A stretch of DNA of 64,000 nt from Nymphaea colorata. Taxonomy: Eukaryota; Streptophyta; Magnoliopsida; Nymphaeales; Nymphaeaceae. Shown piece after piece: positions 24,188-36,588 of this stretch; positions within the stretch are counted from its first letter, which is position 1, and each line of letters starts with the position of its first letter. Under the pieces are notes generated by a model. The model worked only from the letters and a program-made list of their open reading frames with translations. It was not told where the DNA came from and searched no databases. The stretch is taken from NCBI RefSeq assembly GCF_008831285.2, contig NC_045145.1:5456802-5520801 (forward strand), written 5' to 3'. A program made the translations under genes and the position numbers.

Positions 24188-24623
24188 TTATGGGTTATCT
24201 TTAAGGCTTGGATTATCAGCATTTCTGAACCGGCAGCTCCTTCTAATTTCTCCCTTCTCTCCGGTCAGCACCCCGAGGTCACCCATTCTGCTCATCGACA
24301 CTCCAAACGATAGCCTGAAATCTTCAAAACCTGCAGCAAATTCTTGCACGACTTGGAGGGTGTCGTTGCTGTACAATAGTTTTGATCTATTCCAAGGACG
24401 GTTTCCTTATGTAGGATGCGAGAGTAGTATGAGTTATTGAACTTATAGAGATTACCAGAGTCTGGATTGAGGAAGACGGTGGGATCAGTGCCGCTGTTGC
24501 AGTTTTTCTTTAGTTGGGCAAGGAGAGAAGGTTTCATGGTTGGATCAGGCTGTCCAGTGCAGTTGAAGTTATGGAGCCGATCGACTATGTAACTGCAGTG
24601 AGTTGAGCCAAGAGAACGTGCAC
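24188..24623 (-). pseudogene. Class III peroxidase, orphan last exon
   Basis: Class III peroxidases are secreted haem enzymes that oxidise phenolics with hydrogen peroxide. This minus-strand piece starts after an AG acceptor at the usual last-intron position and reads GARSLGSTHC, DRLHNFNCTGQPDPTM, FNNSYYSRIL, then SRMGDLGVLTGEKGEIRRSC near the end, matching the C-terminal third of the family. Two faults: the haem-ligand His of the GAHTIG-type motif is Arg here (GARSLG), and a one-base loss near 24379 shifts the frame between LGIDQ and LLYSNDT. No upstream peroxidase exons were found above 24623. It is best read as a dead gene fragment. Confidence 0.88.
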
Positions 24624-25538
24624 CTACGCAAGCCGGCAAGAAATTAGCACAGGCTAAACTTAATGGAGATGGTTACATGCACTGCCGATTATGCACCAGA
24701 ATACAGAATACTCCTGGCAGTCAAAAAACATAGTTGGCAAACCCATAGTTCAGACTGAGATGACCAGGTCAGCGAGTTGACTCTTCAACTCACTGAATTG
24801 ACTCAGTTGTTGAATTGACCGAGTTAAAAGCATGTGAAAATTGAGCCAACCTTGACTCGTGGCGAGGTTTCGTAGCAATCCTAGTTTATTTGGGCATTCC
24901 CGAGCCAACCTGACCAGTTGGCAAACTATGACAAGAAGGATGTCCCATTGTAAGAAAACAGTTAAAAGAAAAAAAAATTCTTTATGGAAAACCTTCAAAA
25001 TAATCAACTCTTACTTTTTTTTTTTTTTTTTTCTTTTTCAATTGCATGTCTATTGCATGCACCACCAACTCACTTTTAGGATGGGAAATGGGAAAGAAAA
25101 TTTCACTATATTTTTTACCATAAACAGAGCCCACCACAAGAATAACTCTGGAAAAACGGATTACCCATCTTTTATTTTATTTCGGGAGAAATATGATTAG
25201 AGGGAGCTAATTCAAATCCTTTGGGTAAAATGAGAACAGCCTCTACATTCAACCTTCCCTCCTGCACCCAACATGCAATCACTTCCTAAATATTGTTTTA
25301 AAACACGAATTTTTATTTTGATTAATTATTTTTTTGTATTATTTATTTATGTTTTTTAATAAAATAGATCAGCTGATTCACTGAATTGACAGCTAATCAG
25401 TCGATTAAATTCATTAACCAATTTTCAGAACACTGGTTAAAGGAATGCAACAAATTAGTTTGAATCCTGCTAGTACGCGGCAGACAGCAAATCTATTAAT
25501 GTCACAGGTTCGAAGCTAGCTGGAGCTAGGGACTTTAC
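24624..25538. other. Intergenic DNA with GAGTTGACTC-type repeat strings
   Basis: The segment 24760-24920 is rich in GAGTTGACTC/TTGACCGAGTT strings resembling the subterminal repeats of hAT-like MITEs, and a similar string recurs near 25369-25420. A T-rich run lies at about 25013-25033. No gene seen. Confidence 0.4.
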
Positions 25539-25843
25539 ATGGTGTTTGGATAATACCCAAAACTTATCTTTTAGAGGTAAAAACATGATTTCACTTTCCA
25601 AAAATAGTTTCATGAGTATCTTAATAACACAAAAGATGATTTGGTCAAAACTCGTTTTTAGTAAACCATTTTATAATTGGAAGTGAAGAACCTGATACCA
25701 CCCATTATTACAAAAAAAAAAGTGTTTTGGTTATATTATCTAAGCACACGAAACAGTTTTTTAAAACTGACTTAAAAAACAACTTTTAAAAAACTAGTTT
25801 TCATAAAACTCTTTTTTCTTAGTGTAATCCAAATGCTACCAAG
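25539..25843. mobile_element. MITE-like element, about 0.3 kb
   Basis: The left side reads TGGTGTTTGGATAATAC from 25540; the right side, read inward on the minus strand from 25843, gives TGGTAGCATTTGGATTACAC. These are inverted ends of the TTTGGAT type seen in plant MITEs. The interior is AT-rich with foldback-prone AAAACT/AGTTTT strings and no coding capacity. No clean target duplication was found, so the boundaries are approximate. Confidence 0.5.
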
Positions 25844-26315
25844 CACAAAGTAGTTTTACAGCTGACGTTTGATCAGCGAAGTTAGATATTTTCCCTCATA
25901 AAAAAGCCACGTGAATAATAACAATAACAACAGTAATAATATTCAAATTCCATCAAAAAATGCCAATTAAATAAACTGGTAATACTGAGTTTAAGCTCGA
26001 ACTTGACTCGTTTTAGCTTGTGTTACTTGATTTACATAATTTTTTAATGAAAATGAAGACACAAAAAAAGCTCTTTAAATTTGTCAATAATCATCAACAT
26101 ACTCTTAAAAATGAAGAAATAGGGGTCACGTAAACAAGTTGAGTTCATGTAACTCAAACTCGACTCCTTTATAACTCAAGTTTTAAGTGCACCTCAAACT
26201 GGACTACATATTACAAAGGCAAGTTTGATTCGATCCCGATTGACTAGACATCACTAATTATAAACAAGGGCAGAGGCGCCAAGGGCCATAGCCTTCCTCA
26301 ATTTTAATTGCGGGG
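25844..26315. other. Intergenic DNA with relics of hAT-like subterminal repeats
   Basis: Strings such as AAGCTCGAACTTGACTCG (near 25993) and CAAACTCGACTCC (near 26154) echo the element at 13034-13715 in degraded form. From about 26266 a GGGCAGAGGCGCC string resembles the repeat near 23935. No gene. Confidence 0.4.
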
Positions 26316-29013
26316 AAGACGCCTCAACTAAAGAAAGCTAATGAGAAATGTGTTAGTGATGGATTGATCGAAGCCTTGAGTTTTAACGTTTGGTGGCAAC
26401 ATCAAGAAGTTGGGAAGTGACCTATTGGATGGCCTTGTGGTTCGACACTACCCGTCGACACCCTTTTGAGGTGATGACATGTGCCTCAATGATTTTGTTT
26501 CATATTTATATAGATTGGATAGCGACCCGAATAGAGAACTTATCGCTTGACTGTGTTGGTAGGTACACTAGGCGTGTCTAGTAGACCTTGAGTAACTAGA
26601 CATGAAGCTCAAGGCGTTTTGGAGTGTTTTGTAGACACGCGATAGGTATGGCGGCACTCCAGGCAATTCCCTGCATGGGGCCAACATTTGGATGTGCGTT
26701 CAGGATCGTTGGATCCTGTGTTTGTGATGTGACTGAATGATTGTAATATGATTGAATGTTTGTGATGTACTGGAATGAAAATGTATATACATGGAAATTG
26801 AATGCTTATGCGATAAGATTTGTTTAAAAAAAACATTACTACGCATTTGCATTGTGCATGCTAGAATTGATAATTGCATAGGACAGATGAGGTGGGGTAT
26901 CGAGTTGAGTGCCTCCTCGACCCCGATTGTGCATTAGAGAACATCATAGAATGATAATTGCCTAGGACAGCTACGAGCCAATCACAGATTGAGACTACTC
27001 TTTGTAGTTTGGCAAAATTTTGAAAGATGTGACTGATGTATGTGATTGTGAATGTTGTGATTTGTTGCATATGTATTGCCGTGGGCAATAATACAATTGA
27101 ATGAATTGAATGGTAGTTGTACCTGTATTGTTATGACGGCTAGCTAAGAATGTTAATGATATGTATAGCACTCATGTGGAGGCAATTGGAGGTGTGGGTG
27201 CACTCGTGAAGTGGACCAACCTCATGAGCTAGCCAGTCATTTTGTGAATGATTTGTCATGCAACAAGTTTTGTTTTGGAAAGCTATTAGAAGTTTGTTTT
27301 AAAAATTGTTACGCATTTGCATGTGCATGCTAGAATTGATAACTGCTTAGGACAGATGAAGTGGGGTATCGAGTCAAGTGTCTTCTCGACCCCGATTGTG
27401 CATTGGAGAGCATTATAGAATGATAATTGCATAGGACAGCTACGAGCCATCACGGATCGAGACTACTCTCCGGGATTTGGTTAAGTTTTGAAAGATGTGA
27501 TTGATGTGTTTGATAAGATGTGAATTTTTATGAATGTGAATTTGTGATTTGTTGCATATGTATTGCCGTGGGCAATGATGCAATTGAATGAGATTAGAGG
27601 GTAGATGTACCCATTTTGTTATGACAACTAGCTAAGACTGTTAATGTTATGTGTGGCCATCGTGTGGAGGCAATTAGATGTGTGGGTGCACTCGTGAAGT
27701 GAACAAACCTCATGAGCTAGCCAGTCTTTTTGTTATGTGCATTATAATGATAATAATGGAAGAATAAGAGATGAAAGGTCAGTGGGATGTGGCTATGTGT
27801 TTGGGAGTTGTCCCGCCTTCGCCACTAGTCTCGCCTGTTCGGAGCGCAGGTGGTGCAAGGCCCCAAGGTACTGTTGTGTGATGTGCTTGGAGCATTGGGT
27901 TCCCGCCTTTCCAACCTGGGTGTCCTAGTGAAGGCTGAGTATCTCTCCTTGGAATTCACACACCCATAGATGAGTGCTCTTCCGTTGCAGCGGGAATGGA
28001 TCCATGCTGTTATGGGCTACCACGGGGGTTGTCTCTCGGCTGTAGACCACCCGCGGTGTGCACGTGCCTGTGTTTACACCCACAAGAACTGTCAATTCAC
28101 TAAAGTTAATGTAAATGAAAGAATGTGAAAGAAGTGATATGAATGATGCGATATGCCTGAATTGCGTGACTATTGAATGTGATATTGTGGCCTTTGCATG
28201 TTGTGGTATATGTGAGGGGCTTCTTGACAAGTTATGTGACTGTCTGTGTGCCCTACTACAACATGATAGTAAATTGTTTCGTAGTTAAAGTAAATGAGAA
28301 GAATGTGATTGTGAATATGAATGAAATGTATGTGAATGTAGTGAATATGCATGAAGTTAGTGCAATTATGAATTATGTTGAGTTTGACAATTAAGTGACC
28401 TTTACATATTGTGGTGTGAATGAAGTGAATGAGAATGATAGGTTTATGCATGAGTTGCATGTGATTTATGAATGTGCTATGGTGGCCATCAAGTGGCCTT
28501 TACATGTCGTATATGTGAGAGGCTTTCATGTCAAGTCATGAAAAAGTATGTCCCATCGCGACATGATAGTAATTGTTTTCGAAATTGTTATATCTCACAT
28601 TTGAGCCCTCACTGTAGAGGGTTAGGGATTTTCCTGGCTTGTTGTCATACTGTGAAGGCTAAGCCTTCAGTTGTTTCCTTTTTCAGGTTTTGGTGGACCC
28701 GGGGCAGCATGTTGATCAGATGGCTTCACTCACATCCTACTGGGGGGTTTTGGGTCTGTTGCAGTGCCGGCGCGTCTTGTTTTGGTTAAATTGATGCCAT
28801 ATAATTGTTAGACATCAATTATATGGTTTGAAACATTTTTGTCATACTCATAGATGTGTTTTTGTATGAATGAAATTGATTATATAATGGGAAGTTGCCC
28901 CGTTGTTTGAAATTGCATGGTTCATTTCCTTTTGAATTGATGTGTCGTCGCACCTCCACGTTTATGTTTTAACAAAAAAAAAAAATTGAGGGTCAAAAGG
29001 TTGGGGTGTGACA
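26316..29013 (+). mobile_element. 5'-truncated gypsy-type LTR (same family as 32286-35382)
   Basis: From GACGCCTCAAC near 26316 to the terminal GTGTGACA at 29013, this tracks the right two thirds of the solo LTR at 32286-35382. Shared landmarks include CGACACTACCCGTCGACACC, GAGGTGGGGTATCGAGT, CCTCATGAGCTAGCCAGTC and GGCTAAGCCTTCAGTTG. The first 1.17 kb or so of the family is absent and no left target duplication was found, so the left part is lost. It carries a 470-bp internal duplication that the other copy lacks. The right end abuts exon sequence of the ZFYVE26-like pseudogene. Confidence 0.8.
26841..27780 (+). repeat. 470-bp tandem duplication within the truncated LTR
   Basis: Both units start ACGCATTTGCAT (26841 and 27311) and pass through the same order of landmarks (GGACAGATGA, TATCGAGT, GACTACTCT, ATTGCCGTGGGCAAT, GAGCTAGCCAGTC). 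The sister LTR at 32286-35382 has one unit, starting near 33942. Confidence 0.88.
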
Positions 29014-30414
29014 GAGTCAGAAGAGGAAGACAAAGGCCATGTTATAGTCAAAAGTCACGTATCTACATCTGTTTCAGAGTCTGATGCACAAAATCATGGC
29101 TCTTCAGAATCCTTACAAAGTGCTCAAAAGTTTGAAAATGTGGACCTGGAAAAGGCAACTTTTTCTTTCATTGGATTGGGAGAACGAAGGACCATATAAA
29201 GAAGCTGTTGAAAGGTTTTTCTCCTTATTGTCTATCTTTTGATAATGTTTTGGACCTATGCAACAACTGACTTTATTCCATTGCAGTAGTATTTGTCTTG
29301 CTTTTCTCCTATCTTTTATGTTGGGAGGTTGAGCTGACTAGCATGACTGGATTATTGTGGCGGACATTATTTGTTTCTCAAAATCTAATTATTATGATCT
29401 CTTGCCTGTTGTTGATATATGATAGAAGGTAAGCTAAAACTAGAGCCTACATGCTTGGTAGGTACAATTTCTCATATATACTTAAAGAAAAGGGAAAATT
29501 TTGTTCAAGTTTATACCATTTTCTCTTTTAATTTTTCCTTTTATGGAGACATAAAAACTCATAAACACTTTCAGATGAGTAGCCACATGTTACTTGTTTG
29601 ATATGTTTTTTTGTGTGTCTTATGTGTACAACATAAAAAAAAAAGACACTGAATTTATCACATAAACTATTTATAAAATTGAATTCAACATAAAAGTCTT
29701 AGGAAGAAGCTCAAAATTATGCATGCTGTTTAGTTATCTATAAGGTTAGTTCTTAGGAGTAGGTGATGAATGTTCATCTTCCTCAACAAGACATATGTCC
29801 CATATGTGATTTTTTTTTTGTTTTTTGAAATAATCTTATATTTTGCAGAGAAGAATGCCCACATATACCTTTATAAAATGATGAAGCTAGTTGTTGTCTA
29901 GCCTCACATGCTAGTTTTCTTGCTTTAAGACTAACCCAATGCTGGACATGTCAGAGTCTTAACCCCCCCATTTTATGCATTCATTTTTCAACCCTATGAC
30001 TAAGAAATTACCATATGTGTTTCCTAATTCAATTTATTGCTCCTTCATGGAGATATTTTTCTTTACCATTGTCACAAATCCAATGGTTCTTCACCCTCCC
30101 CCCTCCCCAACCCCAAAAAAAATTCAAAAGCAGGACATAAAGAAGATAAAAAAGAAAAATAGGAAAAAATTTATGATATTTGGAGAAAAATGAAAAAATA
30201 GAAGTATCATTTTTTTTGTTTTTCTTTTTTCAGAAAGAGTGTTTTTATGTTTATTTAATATTTAATAATTATTTGAATGTTGATCAATCTTTTTGTAAGA
30301 AAAATAGTAAAAAAAACTAAAATACGTTTTTTATATATTTTTAATTGTTTGAGTTCTCAAGAAAAACAAACTTTCCAATGCACACCCTAAAAGAAAACCT
30401 CATTGTTAGGGACC

Positions 30415-30840
30415 CGAGAATTGTATCTATAACAACCTGGCCAGTGGATCCCAACCCACCCCCAAGCAAGCCGGAAAAGGCTAAAAACCAAGACAACTGA
30501 TCATTTAACAATTCCCTTTATAAGTCCTGAACAATTCTTTATAATTAAACTTTTGGGGAGTTACAATCTCCACCCTCCCCCCTTTAAGGCACACATCTTC
30601 GTGTGTATGCGACCTTAGGTCCGAATGCTGAACCGACTTTGATACCACTATAACCACTTGGCTGGCATATTCCAACATGCCCTCTAACAGTTTCGGTTCC
30701 ACCCCAGAAAAGGTAGAATCAAGACAAAGTCACTTAATAACCTCCTTCATAAGTCTCCAAAGATTCTTTACAATATTGGATATGAGACTAAGGTGTTACA
30801 ATATTAAAATTTTGAGTGTTACAATCCACACCCTTTAAGG
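30415..30840 (-). repeat. LTR-type repeat fragment, antisense copy
   Basis: Contains on the minus strand TAGTGGTATCAAAGTC-type and GTTGTTA/TAAAGGG strings also found in the plus-strand repeat at 45020-45410. TTTAACAATTCCCTTTATAAG (minus one base of context) appears twice in diverged form near 30505 and 30740. This looks like a decayed TRIM- or LTR-like repeat lying inside the ZFYVE26-like intron, outside element B. Confidence 0.45.
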
Positions 30841-31226
30841 CACATGAAACATTGTGAGGCGAATTCAGCAGTCTCTTTCTTCATCCCTGGCCACCAAAAA
30901 TTTCTTTTTATATTTGGATACATTTTGGTGCTTCCTAGATATATGGTATATCTCGATACCTCTGATTAAACAATTTTCGAATATTAGGCATTCTCATGTC
31001 CCAACTATTGTTTCATTCAAATTAGAACATAGAATACCCTCATGTATATGTGTCTACACTAATAAAATCACAAAGTCTCTGTTATAACTTGATCACTTCA
31101 TAGATCCCAAAATAAAACAAGCATAACTAATCTCTTTCAAACACATTTAATGCATTCTTATTACTGATGGATTCTTGATGGTATAGTATTTGTTTTAAGA
31201 AATACAGGTTACTGCGATCTTGTTAC

Positions 31227-31468
31227 TGTTGACATATGTTATATTTGGGTTAACTATCTGGGTCTAGATCTGAACCCGATCCAGTGTGTTACTATTATGG
31301 CCCTACTTAACCTGTGTAAACCTTAATTTCAGTGTGTGAATGAAAGTTTATGAGAGAGAGTGTTTGGTTTCTAGTGGGCACCAGTCCTCCCCCAGCCGTG
31401 GTTTTTTTCCCTCTTGTTGTGGGCTTTTCCATGTTACATCGTGCTTTTCTCTTCATTTCGTTTCTACA
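31227..31468 (+). repeat. 5' LTR of copia element B, with decayed primer site
   Basis: Begins TGTTGACATATG and ends TTTCTACA. The following 12 bases, TGATATCAAAGC (31469-31480), are the initiator-Met primer site with two changes from TGGTATCAGAGC. A dyad-like GGGTCTAGATCTGAACCC lies at the position where element A has its 22-bp palindrome. Confidence 0.93.
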
Positions 31469-32167
31469 TGATATCAAAGCTAAATTTCTGGAAAAAGTTT
31501 TAGTCTGCCGTGAAGTTCCAGCCGACACTTTCCATCGCTCGACGCTGTTCATTGTCAGACACTGTTCCTTCACAGCTCGAGCCTTCGACCCGGTTCACCG
31601 CCCGACATTGTTTCTCCACCGCTCGACGACGTTCATGGCCCGACGGCAAATGCTGTGCCTTCATCACCCGACGCCAGCGCCACCAAGATTCTGCCGTCGC
31701 CTGAGGTACACTGCTTTACCTTCTCTATAGCTAAGGATTCTTTTCTATCGATGTTCCTCATGCAGGGAAGTGCTCCTCTGATCTTGCTATGGAGTTCCGA
31801 CACCTGTGGAGTCCCTGTGTCGCCTGCTGTTGCCTATTCGTCGCTGACTGAGCATCCTGCAACATTGCCACTCAGTGAAGCCAAGCTCCGCCCAGTGCCC
31901 TGACCAACTTCGTCGTTCTGCTATCCTGTGATGTCTGTGGAGCTTCACCGCTATTCACTGCTTCCTGGTGTTCTCTGACCTTGCCAACAGTTGCCCACTG
32001 CCAGTTTTCTGTCGTTGTTCCCTCTTGTTACTAGTCTCCTGCAGTGATCCTCCTAGCAATGCCCCAGCTTCTTGCATCGGGTCGCCCTCCACCGCCGTGC
32101 TCGCTGCCTTTCTGCACAACTGTTCTTGTCCCCTTATTCTTTCTCTTTGGAATGTTGATTTGTGATC

Positions 32168-32285
32168 ATGGCAGAATCTTCTTCCTCAATCAATACAGAT
32201 CAGGCTGAAGTTGGGGCCTCTAGAACTGAAAATGTTCCAGTTCAAGTTACTACCATTCGCCTCACCAACGAAAATTACATTCAAT
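32168..32285 (+). pseudogene. Copia B gag, first fragment
   Basis: Starts ATG (MAESSSSINTDQ) and runs to NENYIQ, aligning with the N terminus of element A gag (a shared VTxIRL...NY stretch). It is cut by the solo LTR, whose target duplication TCAAT is at 32281-32285. It continues at 35383. Confidence 0.9.
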
Positions 32286-35200
32286 TGTAACACTCGTCTT
32301 TTGTAGGTGGGTCGGATCGGGTCCAGATCCGGACCCGAATCCACCAGCGTGGGAGCCGATGCCGCCCTCTTCTCCCTCGACTTTCCCTCTTCTCCCTCGT
32401 TTCCCCTCTTCGTCTCTCCCTTTGCTACGACCGCAACATAGAGAAGGAGGCGGAAGAGATAACAGCAGTGACGGAGGTGTAGGGCGATGGCGGTGGCGCA
32501 TTGGGTGAGCCCTGTGGTTCCCCTGCTTCCCTCTTCTTTCTTCTCCTCCTCCCTCTCACGCTGTTTTTGTCGTTGCCCTATAACTTGAGTCTTCCCCCTC
32601 CCTCACCCACGCTCTCTCTACTAGAGCTCTCTTTGTCTCTTCCTCTCTCTCCCGTGTTGTCCCCCTTTTCTGCCAGCTCTCTCTCCCGCACTCTCTGTCT
32701 GTCCATGCTTTCTGCTCGAGCCCTCTCCCCTGTGTCTTAACCCTCTTTGCTCGCCGTCTCTCTCTGCAAGCCCTCTTTCTCTGCATTCTCTCCCCCCTCT
32801 CTTCTCTCACTGCACTCCCTCTCCTTACCGCCAGCCTCCTCCCACTCACATCTCTCGTGCTCTCACTTGTTGTTCCCTGCCTCCCCCAACCGAACCAATC
32901 CCTCTCAGCTGAACTCCTCTTCTTGAGCTCATTTTCATTTTTCTCACTCGGTGGTGGCAGTTTGGTTGGTTATCGCAGTTTGGGAACACATCTTTCCCTT
33001 AGACCAGTGAAGTGAAGGTGTTGGTGGTGGAGGCAGCGATCAATCTTTGGTGTTGGGACTCAATTGGACACTTGAGGTGGCTGTCGGAAACACTACGACA
33101 ATTTAGACTCTAAGATTGGGGTGAGCAAGACCTAATCGAACTTAAATTATTGAATATTTGTTGTTGGAGCATGTATATTTAATGATTGAGCATGCTAGTC
33201 TAAAGATTTGATGATTTAAAATGCATGCTAGAGATGTTGCTATTTTGGGAAAAGTTTATCCCCATTTTGAGAAGGAAGAGTATCTACGTGTATAATGGTT
33301 CCTCTAACATGTTGGGTTAATTTTCGAAACATGATAAAAATTGTGATGATGTGGAGAAGATTTAGAACCGTGTTATAGAACTCGTGCAGTATGCTTTTGT
33401 TGAGGTGCATGCACGTTGCTTGTTGGGAAATAGTAGGTATGTTAGGACGACGCCTCAACTAAGGAAGCAAAGGAGAAACAGATTAGTGATTGGTTCTAGT
33501 CAAGAGCGTGGAGCTTAAATCATTTGGTGACAACCTCTAGGGCTGAGAAGAGGCCTACTAGAGGGTTTTGTAGGTCGACACTACCCGTCGACACCCTCTT
33601 GAGGCGATGACATGTGCCTCAATGATTTTGTTTTATATTTGTATGGATTGTGAAACTAAACAAGTAGAGAATTTACCACTTTGTATGTTTGTAGGTACAC
33701 TGGGCATGTCCAGTAGACCTTGAGCAACTAGACGTGAAGCTCGAGTTGGTTTGGAGTGTTTTGTGGATGCGCAACATGTATGGCGGCATTCCAGGCAACT
33801 CCCTACCTGAGACCAATTTGTTAATGTGTGTCCCTAGGATCAACGATCCTAGGATTGTGATGTGATTGAATGATTGTAAAGTGAATGAATGAATGTATGA
33901 GCGTTTAATGCTTATGTGATTAGTTTTGTTTAAAATTTTTTACGCAATTGCATGTGCATGCTAGATTGATAACTGCTTAGGACAGATGAGGTGGGGTATC
34001 GAGTCGAGTATCTCCTCGACCCCAATTGTGCATTAGAAAGCATCCTAGAATGATAACTGCCTAGGACAGCTACGAGCCAATCACAGATCGAGACTACTCT
34101 TAGGGATTTGGCTAAGTTTTGAAAGATGTGATTGATGTGTTTGATAAGATGTGAATTTTTATGAATATGAATGTTGTGATTTGTTGCACATGTATTGCCG
34201 TGGGCAATGATGTAGTTGAATGAGATTGAAGGATAGATGTACCCATATTGTTATGACGGCTAGCTAAAACTGTTAATGTTATGTGTAGCCCTCGTGTGGA
34301 GGCAATTGGAGGTGTGAGTGCACTCATGAAGTGAATCAACCTCATGAGCTAGCCAGTCATTTTGTGAATGTGCAATTATAATGATAAGAATGAAAGAATA
34401 AGAGATGAGAGGCCAGTGGGTTGTGGCATTGTGTTTGGGAGTTGTCCTACCTTCACCACTGGTATCGCCTGTTCGGAGCGCAGGCAGTGCAAGGCCCCAG
34501 GGTACTGTTGTGTGATGTACTTGGAGCGTTGGGCTCCTGCCTTCCCAACCTGCGTGTCCTAGGGAAGGCTGAGTATCTCTCCTTGGAATTCACACATCCA
34601 TGGATGAGTGCTCTACCGCTGCAGCGAGAATAGATCCAAACTGTTTCGGGCCACCACGGGAGTTGTCTCCTTGCTGTAGGCCACCCGTGGTGTGCACGTG
34701 CCTATGTTTGCACCCACAAGAACTGTCAATTCACTGAAGCTAATGAAAATGAAAAGAATATGAATGAAACGTATATGAATGATGTTTATGTGAATGAAAT
34801 GAATGAGAATGATATGTTGATGCATGCATTGCACGTGAATTGGAATTGTATTATCGTGGCCATTGAGTGGCCTTTACCTGTCGTGGTATAGGTGAGGGGC
34901 CTTCTTGTCAAGTCATGTGACTGTGCCCGATCACGACATGATGATGATTTGCTCTTATAATTGTGATTATCTCATAATTGAGCCCATACCTAAAGGGTTT
35001 GGGGATTTATTGTTTTGTTGTCATACTGCGAAGGCTAAGCCTTCAGTTGTTTCATTTTTCAGGTTTTGGTGGACTCGGGACAGCAAGTTGATCAGATGGC
35101 TTCACTCACATCCTACTGGGGAGGTTTTGGGTCCTTTGTAGTGCCGACACGTCTTATTTTGATTTTATTGATGTCTTGTTTTTGTTAGGCATCAATTATA

Positions 35201-35382
35201 TGGTTTGAGGTATTTTTGTCATACACAAATGTGATTTTGTATGAACTGAAATTGTTATATAAACGAAAGTTTGCCCCATTATTTCGAATGCATAACTCCC
35301 TCCTTTTTGAATTGTTGTCACACCTCAATGCTTTATGTTTAAGAAAAAAAATTGTTTGAGGGTCAAAAGGTTGCGGCGTGAC
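32286..35382 (+). mobile_element. Gypsy-type solo LTR, 3.1 kb, inside copia B gag
   Basis: Starts TGTAACAC and ends GTGTGACA-like (GCGTGACA), with target duplication TCAAT on both sides (32281-32285 and 35383-35387). No primer site, coding frame or second LTR lies within, so it is a solo LTR left by recombination. Size and termini suit plant Ty3/gypsy chromovirus LTRs (family inference). A pyrimidine-rich CT block lies at about 32340-32900 and a dyad, CGGGTCC/GGACCCG, at 32318-32337. Its right two thirds match 26316-29013. Frames inside the CT block are compositional only. Confidence 0.9.
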
Positions 35383-36202
35383 ATCAATGGTCCACTGCTA
35401 TCACTATGGGGATTGCTGGTCGGGGCAGAATTGCTTAAATTAATAGGAGGAAGGTTGAACCTATAGAGACTAGTATTGCGTGGGACACATGGTTCCTTGA
35501 GGACAACCAAGTAAAAACTTATATTGTCAATTTTGTATCCTCTGATATTGAGCCCCTCATCCTACGAAAGAGGACTGCAAGAGATATGTGGGTTCTCTTA
35601 GAACAAATGTATGGCCAAAAGAAGAAGACTGTATGAGTGTATCAACTGATGAAAGATGTCTATGCACTACAGCAAGGAGATCTCTCTGTGGCAAACTTTT
35701 ATGCAGCTTTGAAATCCAAATGGGAGGAACTTGACTACTACTCCGATGATACTTGGAATTGCCCCCAAGACCAAGTCCGTCATGTAGCAAAAAAATGGGA
35801 GAACAAGGTATTCTTATTCTTAGCCAGACTGAATGATGACTTTGAAGATATAAGGAGTCAAATTCTTAATTCGAAAGAATTGTTTGGTATTGATGATATC
35901 TACTCCTATGTTGAAGCTGAAGAGCAAAGGCGTCTAGTTATAAGTGGAAGAAAAGAGGATAATATCTTACATAATGATAGGTTTGCTTTGGTGAGCCGTG
36001 CCCCTATGGGAGCTGCCCGACCTCCTCGAAAATATACACACTACAAGAAAACAGGGCACACCATGAAGTTTTGTTGGGACCTACATCCTGAAAAGAAGAA
36101 TAGTAGGGGGAGGTCTTCTAGTGGGAAAAAGTCTACTTCTGATGTTGCCAACTCTAGTGGAGAGAAAACTTATGTCTCTGCTGAACAAATTCATGAGCTT
36201 CA
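35383..36202 (+). pseudogene. Copia B gag, second fragment
   Basis: Resumes the gag alignment at QWSTA and continues through DIEPLILRK, VYALQQGDLSVANFYAALKS and LARLNDDFEDIRSQIL. At least two stops interrupt it early. The zinc knuckle is destroyed: where element A has CSHC...H...C, this copy has Tyr at both first Cys positions (YTHYKKTGHTMKFC). It is cut at 36202 by element C, whose target duplication CTTCA is at 36198-36202, and continues at 41403. Confidence 0.9.
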
Positions 36203-36588
36203 TGTAAGAAATTCAAGCACCAATATCCGTGTTTTGAAAACAGCAGTCACGCAGGAATATAGAGAGAGAAAGAGTGAACAAGAAGAAGATGAGGAGAAGA
36301 AGCCATGACCAAAATGGTTTGAATGGCCTCTATTTATAATCTTATTTTCAGAATTCTAAGAGTCTCCAATCGTAGAATCCTAGGAGATTTCACAAGCTAC
36401 AAGGACATTAATTACATCATAGAATCCTAGCCGACTTCACATATTAGAAGGATATTAACTACAACATAGAATCCTATGAGACTCTTCACATGTTACAAGG
36501 GCATTAAATATCTTAACACATTTTACAAGGATGTGGAATCCTAAGAAACTCCTCTTCAACGTGCTGGTGAAGGATTTATAGTTTAACA
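36203..36588 (-). repeat. 3' LTR of copia element C
   Basis: Read on the minus strand it begins TGTTAAAC at 36588 and ends TCTTACA at 36203. Its first six bases give the terminal Cys codon and TAA stop of pol. Confidence 0.95.

Noticed and set aside
26841-27780. Direct repeats considered as a CRISPR-like or satellite array
   Set aside because: Only two 470-bp units, explained as an internal duplication of a retrotransposon LTR.
32501-32849. Ser/Leu-rich and Arg/Glu-rich frames on opposite strands
   Set aside because: Artefacts of the CT-rich block inside the solo LTR.
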